Source of the DNA: Macrostomum hystrix | Taxonomy: Eukaryota > Platyhelminthes > Macrostomidae | Direction: 5' to 3' | NCBI GenBank assembly: GCA_950097015.1 | Contig: CATNEN010000038.1 | Coordinates: 28,922,501-28,986,500, forward strand | Length of the DNA: 64,000 nucleotides | In this document: one piece after another, positions 57,166-64,000 of the stretch | Position numbering within the stretch: the first letter of the stretch is position 1 | Layout of the letters: the number at the start of each line of letters is the position of its first letter | The notes under the pieces: generated by a model | The model's input: the letters and a program-made list of their open reading frames with translations, nothing else | The model's database searches: none | Told to the model about the DNA's origin: nothing | Made by a program: the position numbers and the translations under genes

Positions 57166-58315
57166 AGCTTTGGGTTGCTGTAGCTTTGGGTTGCTGTAGC
57201 TTTGGGTTGCTGTAGCTTTGGCTTGCTGTAGCTTTGGGTTGCTGTAGCTTTGGGTTGCTGTAGCTTTGGGTTGCTGTAGCTTTGGCTTGCTGTAGCTTTG
57301 GCTTGCTGTAGCTTTGGGTTGCTGTAGCTTTGGCTTGCTGTAGCTTTGGCTTGCTGTAGCTTTGGCTTGCTGTAGCTTTGGCTTGCTGTAGCTTTGGGTT
57401 GCTGTAGCTTTGGCTTGCTGTAGCTTTGGCTTGCTGTAGCTTTGGCTTGCTGTAGCTTTGGCTTGCTGTAGCTTTGGCTTGCTGTAGCTTTGGCTTGCTG
57501 TAGCTTTGGCTTGCTGTAGCTTTGGGTTGCTGTAGCTTTGGCTTGCTGTAGCTTTGGCTTGCTGTAGCTTTGGGTTGCTGTAGCTTTGGCTTGCTGTAGC
57601 TTTGGCTTGCTGTAGCTTTGGCTTGCTGTAGCTTTGGCTTGCTGTAGCTTTGGCTTGCTGTAGCTTTGGGTTGCTGTAGCTTTGGCTTGCTGTAGCTTTG
57701 GGTTGCTGTAGCTTTGGCTTGCTGTAGTCTTGGGTTGCTGTAGCTTTGGGTTGCTGTAGCTTTGGCTTGCTGTAGTCTTGGTTGCTGTAGTCTTGGTTGC
57801 TGTAGCTTTGGCTTGCTGTAGCTTTGGCTTGCTGTAGCTTTGGCTTGCTGTAGCTTTGTGTTGCTGTAGCTTTGGGTTGCTGTAGCTTTGGCTTGCTGTA
57901 GCTTTGGGTTGCTGTAGCTTTGGCTTGCTGTAGCTTTGGGTTGCTGTAGCTTTGGCTTGCTGTAGCTTTGGCTTGCTGTAGCTTTGGCTTGCTGTAGCTT
58001 TGGCTTGCTGTAGCTTTGGCTTGCTGTAGCTTTGGGTTGCTGTAGCTTTGGCTTGCTGTAGCTTTGGCTTGCTGTAGCTTTGGCTTGCTGTAGCTTTGTG
58101 TTGCTGTAGCTTTGGGTTGCTGTAGCTTTGGCTTGCTGTAGCTTTGGCTTGCTGTAGTCTTGGTTGCTGTAGCTTTGGCTTGCTGTAGCTTTGGGTTGCT
58201 GTAGCTTTGGCTTGCTGTAGCTTTGGCTTGCTGTAGTCTTGGTTGCTGTAGTCTTGGTTGCTGTAGCTTTGGCTTGCTGTAGCTTTGGCTTGCTGTAGCT
58301 TTGGCTTGCTGTAGT
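57166..58315. repeat. 16-bp minisatellite array
   Basis: About 72 copies of GCTGTAGCTTTGGCTT/GGTT with GCTGTAGTCTTGGTT variants. On the minus strand the unit has no stop in any frame, so three units (48 bp) encode KATASQSYSKPKLQQA-like 16-residue repeats within an open frame that starts at 58707. No signal peptide, flanking domain or splice site supports translation. Confidence 0.95.
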
Positions 58316-58676
58316 TTTTGATGCTGCAGTTTGTGATGCTGCAGTTTGTGATGCTGCAGTTTGTGACGCTGCAGTTTTTGATGCTGCAGTTTGTGATGCT
58401 GCAGTTTGTGACGCTGCAGTTTGTGATGCTGCAGTTTGTGATGCTGTAGTTTGTGATGCTGCAGTTTGTGATGCTGCAGTTTGTGATGCTGCAGTTTGTG
58501 ATGCTGCAGTTTGTGAAGCTGCAGTTTTTGATGCTGCAGTTTGTGATGCTGCAGTTCGTGATGCTGCAGTTTTTGATGCTGCAGTTTGTGAAGCTGCAGT
58601 TTGTGATGCTGCAGTTTGTGATGCTGCAGTTTTTGATGCTGCAGTTTGTGAAGCTGCAGTTTGTGATGCTGTAGTT
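58316..58676. repeat. 15-bp minisatellite array
   Basis: About 24 copies of GCTGCAGTTTGTGAT, directly joined to the 16-bp array and evidently related to it. On the minus strand it would read LQHHK repeats, in the same open frame as the neighbouring array. Confidence 0.95.
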
Positions 58677-59487
58677 TTTTATCGCGGTCCAAAAGCGGGA
58701 CTCGCATTCTAATTGGTCATAACTAGTTCTTGGTTGAAGTAGATTGGCAAAATCCTTAATCTAGTTAATTACTTTTACCAAATCCTATGCGTTGATTGCG
58801 AAGAGCTAGTATTGATTTATTGGCACGAAACTAACAGATGGCGCCTAGGCTGTGTACTTTTGTGCACCAAACAGTACGTACTGTTGATACTGTCTACATA
58901 CAGCGCTGTATCCACTTTCACTATGCCTGATTGCTCAATTTTTCTTGCAGTGGAGGGTCCATCCACTCACTTCTCTGTACTTTCAAGCAAGCTTGCCATT
59001 GCGGTAATCATTGATTGAACGCGATTCCTTGTTTAAATTACGCATTCTAAATTTTCTGTAAAAATTCAAAGATTTTTTCGTGGTTCCTTAAATGCCAGAA
59101 AAATATTTTCATAGCATCGTGTATACTACTTCTTTGAGTAGGTACTCGTAAGTATTCAAATGTGAATCAGACTGTTGTTTTATTGATCTAATAAATTTTT
59201 GGATGAACGTTTAGATTCTCGCCAGTTATATTATACACAAACACTCGTGCATGTACACAAATATACGAGGGACATTATAGCAAAGTTGCTAGGGGCTAGG
59301 TGAATTTGTATAGACGAAAAATTTTCACTGTTGTGTTTTATTTAAGATAAAATCTTACGAGTATGTGAAGTGAAGCATTTAAAAATATAGCGAGGCTAGC
59401 ATCGATATATAAAAATACAAAAACCAATTCTTAATTGAGTTAGCATTTAATAAAAAATTTTCTAAATGAATCGTATTAGTTACTTAG
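58677..59487. other. AT-rich spacer 3' of the TRP-like gene
   Basis: Nothing coding recognised. On the minus strand ATTAAA (59451-59446) is a candidate polyadenylation signal about 40 nt past the TRP-like stop. Confidence 0.35.
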
Positions 59488-62400
59488 TCATGTGACTACA
59501 GCCTCAGAATCCGAGTCGATGTCTAGAATTCGCATGCGATCAATTTTTTTGTCCTTTCGCTGATGCAGAGCCAGCAGGCTCTCCTGTCGATCGCACAGCC
59601 TCATCAGCTGTTCCTGCGTGTCCAACTGTCTGTCAGCTAGGCTGCGAATCTGGGAGGACAATAGCTGCTGCTGCTGCTGCTGTTGCTTCAGATGCTGATT
59701 CTGATAAGGCTCAAACTCGTGCGAATCGGCAGAACCTGTACATTGATAGTAACTGTAGCTGTATTGTGCATATGCATGCTGCTGCTGCTGCTGCTGCGTT
59801 GTAAAGTTCTGATGCGTGAGTCGTCGTATGGCATAGCTCTGGCAGCAGAGGCAACGAATCCAAACGCTTTTCCAGTGAGGCATTGAAGTCGACGAACCAT
59901 TTGCCTTCTGGTTGCGTCGACTTCGCGTGCGACCTTGACTCCAGGAATCTGCAAAGAGGCCGCATTTGGGAAGCAATTTTAAAAGACACCGCTTGAGAAG
60001 TCGGCCTAGCCCAGCCGCAAGGTTCAACGGCGGTGGCAGTGGCGGAGGGTATCGTCTAAACGAAGCCGCTGATTGGCCAGCTCTGGAGGCCTGGTATCGG
60101 CGAAGCAGCCATGCGTCAACAATGGCAGTTTGCTGACTGCCCTGCGCATTGCTCAGCGTAAGGACAGCTGACTGAAACTGAACAAAATGGTTGTTTTGTA
60201 GTCATAAAAGTTCTTCATCTTTTAAATAAATATATTGCTCAAAACTACAAGGTATTTACCATGAGTAGAGCCAGCACCAAACCACAGATCATTCCCAACA
60301 GACTAAGTCCACCATAGCTTTGAATGATCATTATCTGGCGGTAGAACTCGTGGGTATCGTTTTGATTTCCAATCGAAATTTTACTGGTCCCATTGGTACT
60401 GCTATCTGCGTTCGTCAACACTGATTTGAAAGTTGCCAGTTTCTGAATAGCCGGTGTCACCATCACGGAGATGACAATGGCTACTGGCCAGAGGCAACGC
60501 CATACGCCAGACAACTCCATGTGCAACTTCGCTGGGCCAAGACATGGCGAAGCCAAACAAAGCGTCTGCACCAACCAGAGCCAAGCAATTGTCAAGCTAG
60601 CAGCGAGGAACACAGAAAGAGGAAGTCCGGTTCGAGATGCGAAGCAAATAGACGAAATGGCGACACAACCGAAGAAAAGGTTAGCTAATTGCGGCAATCG
60701 TCCCGGGTCGTTCAGGCGAAGCAGACACACGCTCAGGTAGCGAATTCGATCCACGGAAGAAGGCGGAACCGATTTTAACTGGAATTTCTCAGAGCGTCTT
60801 CGCAGCGGCTGCTGCAGCACACGAGCGATTTCTTCATAAGTACTTCCGATTAGGAAGGCTGCACAATAGGCCCACAGTATGGAATGCAGAGACGCGCCAA
60901 CGCAAAGGCAGGTTAGAGACAATACATATGCTAGTTGGAAGCAGCACCTCAGAATGTAGCGAGCCCGAGGACTAGCGAGCGCGTGAGCCACTGACGCCTC
61001 TCTTCTCCTCAGCTTCAGGCACTGCTCAATTCGAACGCTCCGAGCGCGCAGCTTGCCTTCAAGTGACATCTTGGATTTCTCATTGAGCTCATTGCTGTTC
61101 TCAACCTCACTGACTGTTGTGCCAGTCTTTTCCGTCTTTCCAGTGTTCAATTCTTCATTTCCATCGTCTTCTTCAGTGAGGCTTGAATCATTTTCAGTGC
61201 CATTGTGGTCACCGAGCCAGTCATCGATCAAAGCATTTCGGACTGCTGGCAGCAATCGCATGCGAAACGCATTTGTAGCGGTCATGAGGTCCAACAATGA
61301 GAGACCACCCAGGGCTGGCCAAGGACATCGCAGAAAAGAGGAACATCCCATCAGATCTGACACTGCGCTGATCAGCTCCAGAGTCCAACGCTCGCAAGCG
61401 TCCGCATCAGCTTCAGTCGACGCGTCCTGAACCTGATGACCCTGAACAATGCTAGCTCTTTGTCGACTACGAATGAGGCAAACTGTGAGTGCCGCTGCAG
61501 GCAGCGCGTCGAGATGCTCACGACGAAGCAAGCGAAGTGCAAGGCCATGACGACCACTTAGCGCCACCCAGATCGTAAGACCGGACAGACGGTGCTGAGA
61601 CAGCTCAGTGAGCCCGGCAGTGATGGCAACGAGTTGTCGAATTTTTGCATCGATTCGCTCTTCAGAATCAAAGCTCGCCAGAGAGCCATACAAAGTGCGA
61701 AGCTTCTCGTCGGTTTCCAAACGTCGGCGCAAGTGCAGCCAAAGCGGCGGACTCGCCGCGATTGCCTCAACCAGCCTATCGTGTCCTCGAAGTAGACCGT
61801 GCGTGGCGACTAGTTCCGTCAGATTATCCAGAGTCTCTGGGCAGCGCGATAGAGTTCGAATCAGTGACGGAGAAGCTGATTCTAGTTGACGAGCCAACGC
61901 TACAGGGTCCGGTCTGCGACCGAATAACAAGCGACGCAGCGTCTCAGTGGTAGTTGAAGAGGTACTCGGATGTTTGGCAGATTTCGCAGCAAGCATTACA
62001 GTCTGTGGACTGGGATCCTCACCGAATCGAATGAGACGCAAGCAGGCATGAAACTGGGTTGCCCAGTCACCATCACCATCCTCAAAGCAGTCGTCCTCAT
62101 CGCTGTTACTGATGTTCGTCTGTTGGCGACTTGTTAAGCGTCGCGAGCGCTCGCCTTCACGACAAAGTTGACGCGCAAGACTCAAAATTAACGGACCTGA
62201 GCACGACAGTCGAGGCAGAGCCGATGCCGCCGCGTCCAGAGCCGTGGCACCGCGCCGATCCCTGGCGCCTAACTCGGCGCGCATGTCTAGAAGCAGAGAA
62301 AAAAGAGCAGCATCCGCCCTGGCGGCTGCCACGTGAAGCGGTCTTTCGCCGGCGCAGCCCTCAGAGTTCACCAGGGCCAAGTCGTGACGCGCCAGGCAGT

Positions 62401-62851
62401 TCACTGCGGCCAGACTGCCGGCCAGGCAGGCCCGGTGCATCGCCGTATCGCCGTCGGCGTCTACGACGCCTGAATCGGCTCCGTGCAGCAGAAGCAGCCG
62501 AAGACAGCCTGTTGAAGAAGCCGACGCAGCCAAATGAAGCGGCGTGTCACCTCGAGCGTTCACCGCGCCGGGTCGGGCGCCGAGGGCTAGGAGAGCTCCA
62601 GCAGCTTCAGCGGCATCGGCGCGAGCGCAGTAATGCAGGCCGGTATCGCCGAAACGGTCTCGCACCTCGACATCTCCGCCGTGCTTGGCGACTAGTCGGA
62701 CAATGTCGGCCCGGTTATCGGCGCAGGCTTGGTGCAACAGCCGTGCCCCCGTGGTCTCATCCACTGGCGCGTTGATAGGTCGATCGTTAGCGAAGAGGGT
62801 CTCCTCTAACTCGTTGATGACTGACAAACGAGGGCAGGCAGAAGCAGACAT
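59488..62851 (-). CDS. TRPM-like cation channel with N-terminal ankyrin repeats
   Basis: Two exons, 62851-60260 and 60177-59488, joined in phase 0 (ATG^GTAAAT ... TTCAG^TTTCAG), giving about 1,093 residues. Residues 35-210 hold five to six ankyrin repeats (GDTGLHYCARADA, GDTPLHLAASASS, GDTAMHRACLAGS, GERPLHVAAARAD). The middle part resembles the TRPM homology region just before the membrane (LTIWVALSGRHGLALRLL and LLPAVRNALIDDWLGDHN). Hydrophobic segments are at about 638-668, 715-739, 741-768, 784-800 and 845-864. After S6, exon 2 has AWLLRRYQ and PLPPPLNL, matching the TRP helix and LPPPL motif of TRPM channels. The tail is polyglutamine-rich with a coiled-coil-like segment. The S5-S6 interval is about 45 residues, bears N-glycosylation sequons and shows no clear pore helix or selectivity filter. 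An ankyrin-TRPM hybrid is unusual; the TRP assignment is good, the subfamily less sure. Confidence 0.75.
59663..59800 (-). repeat. Two CAG runs coding polyglutamine in the TRP-like tail
   Basis: CAG/CAA runs at about 59663-59690 and 59779-59800 encode two Gln tracts of six to seven residues in the cytoplasmic C-terminal region. Confidence 0.8.
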
Positions 62852-64000
62852 GGTTCACAGCTCAACTCTCGCAGATTTCAGTTTCTTGAACTCAATTCTT
62901 ATCGATTCTTCGCTGATATACTAGACCTACTGAACAAACAAGAAGCATTCTGATTGGCTAGCCCTCTGATTTCGGACTACCATATATAACTCGCAATTCT
63001 CAGTGTACTTTGATTTTTGTTGAACTTAAAATAATTCTGAATCAAAGGTCTGTTAAAATAGGCCGTAAACATTAATTAATTTTAACTTTGAGTACGAATG
63101 ACAAAGCTGTAATGCCTCTCACTGTCATAACAAGGTTCGAATCAGAGGCGAGTCCACTTTTATTTCAGGCGTAGCCAAGGAGAGAAATTAAGGCTCTAGG
63201 AGCTTCTATTGCAATTTTAAACCCCGAGAGCCAAAAGTACAGTTTATACCTGCGTGACAACGTGGAAGTCCGGTCACATGCACTCCACCCGTTTGCGCAT
63301 TTGCTCAAATAGGCCGAACGATCTCCAAATAAAAAAGCCCCATAAAAATCATATTCTTATTTCTGAATTTTGGAATTCTCGTCTCTACCTGGTTGCCACC
63401 TGTTCGTCACTTAGATGAGACCGTGATTCGATGCCAAGATCCCTATCTAGACAATATCCCCTGGGAAAATGATCCTGGGCAAGATTAGAGCTATATTTAG
63501 CAGCACAGCATATAGGGCTCTCGATCCGTTTTGCTGGCTCCGTAGTAGCCATCGCGAAGGCAAAGTCTGGAACACCTACGCGCGCTATCTTCACAGCTTT
63601 AAAGAGGCTTTACTCTTCTTGGGAGTTAAGCTCATAGCTTTGCGATGCTGGTGGGGCGACTGCAGGCGGTAGGGGAGAATTAATTAGATTTTCTGCCACC
63701 GTCGGCATAAACTCACTCGCCCACTCATCCTCACTCATGCGATTCGCTGCTTCTATCGTCTTCGTTGCGTGTCTACCGGTTTTAAGCCATCAAGCACTGG
63801 CTCATAAAACGGATCTCGCATCTCGCTCTCAGGACCAGCTAAAATCTATTATTTTATATGATAGCGTGAGCTCAGAAAGTTCTCATCTTGTGTTGCGCCG
63901 TCAACTCGGGCTGAGAAGAGGAGTCCCTGATATTGCTTCTGATGAATGTGGCTTCGAATTTCTCTCCCGCCCAACGGCTAACCCGCGTCCCAATTTTATC
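62852..64000. other. Region upstream of the TRP-like gene
   Basis: No coding exon recognised apart from a SINE relic at 63098-63320. Short open frames at 63385-63672 show no recognisable domain. Confidence 0.35.
63098..63320 (+). mobile_element. Degenerate SINE-1 copy
   Basis: B-box-like AGGTTCGAATCAGAGGCGAG, then body remnants (TTTATTTCAGGCGTAGCCAA GGAGAGAA, GCAATTTTAAACCCCGAGAG CCAA). It is strongly diverged from the full copies. Confidence 0.55.

Overview
The window is animal nuclear DNA. The genes have short spliceosomal introns with GTAAGT-type donors and pyrimidine-rich acceptors, they encode metazoan families (kindlin, endophilin-B, TRP channel, VWD/VWA/ShK extracellular proteins), and the spaces between them are rich in minisatellites and tRNA-derived SINEs. 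A repeat-rich invertebrate is certain enough; a free-living flatworm is a guess drawn from the repeat load and from the giant secreted adhesive-type protein, and nothing here proves it.

Layout. 0.3-3.2 kb: two divergent small-GTPase genes (one cut by the window edge), a TA-flanked MITE and minisatellites. 3.4-4.8 kb: a 22-bp minisatellite. 6.05-37.8 kb (+): one giant gene that I could splice through 28 exons without a frame break (24,978 nt, about 8,325 residues). It encodes a secreted, very basic protein: signal peptide, VWD-C8-TIL, two ShK, about 4,600 residues of unrecognised Cys/Lys/Arg modules, ShK, PAN/apple-like, ShK, four VWA domains, then about 1,900 residues of Arg/Lys/Trp tandem repeats and a short repeat-bearing tail. 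Its introns hold SINEs and a probable solo LTR. 39.7-44.7 kb (-): endophilin-B BAR exons with no visible SH3 exon. 46.1-47.2 kb: SINEs and nested fold-back DNA. 47.5-50 kb: three minisatellites. 51.9-55.4 kb (-): a complete kindlin/fermitin gene in three exons. 57.2-58.7 kb: 16-bp and 15-bp minisatellites. 59.5-62.9 kb (-): a two-exon TRPM-like channel carrying N-terminal ankyrin repeats.

The candidate for a previously undescribed system is the giant gene. Its VWD/VWA/ShK/PAN modules are typical of extracellular assembly and adhesion, while the Cys-rich and poly-basic parts look built for disulphide cross-linking and for binding anionic polymers or surfaces. Giant secreted proteins mediate temporary adhesion in flatworms (Mlig-ap1 and Mlig-ap2 of Macrostomum), so a mucus, glue or capsule function is the leading inference. 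No homology search was possible.
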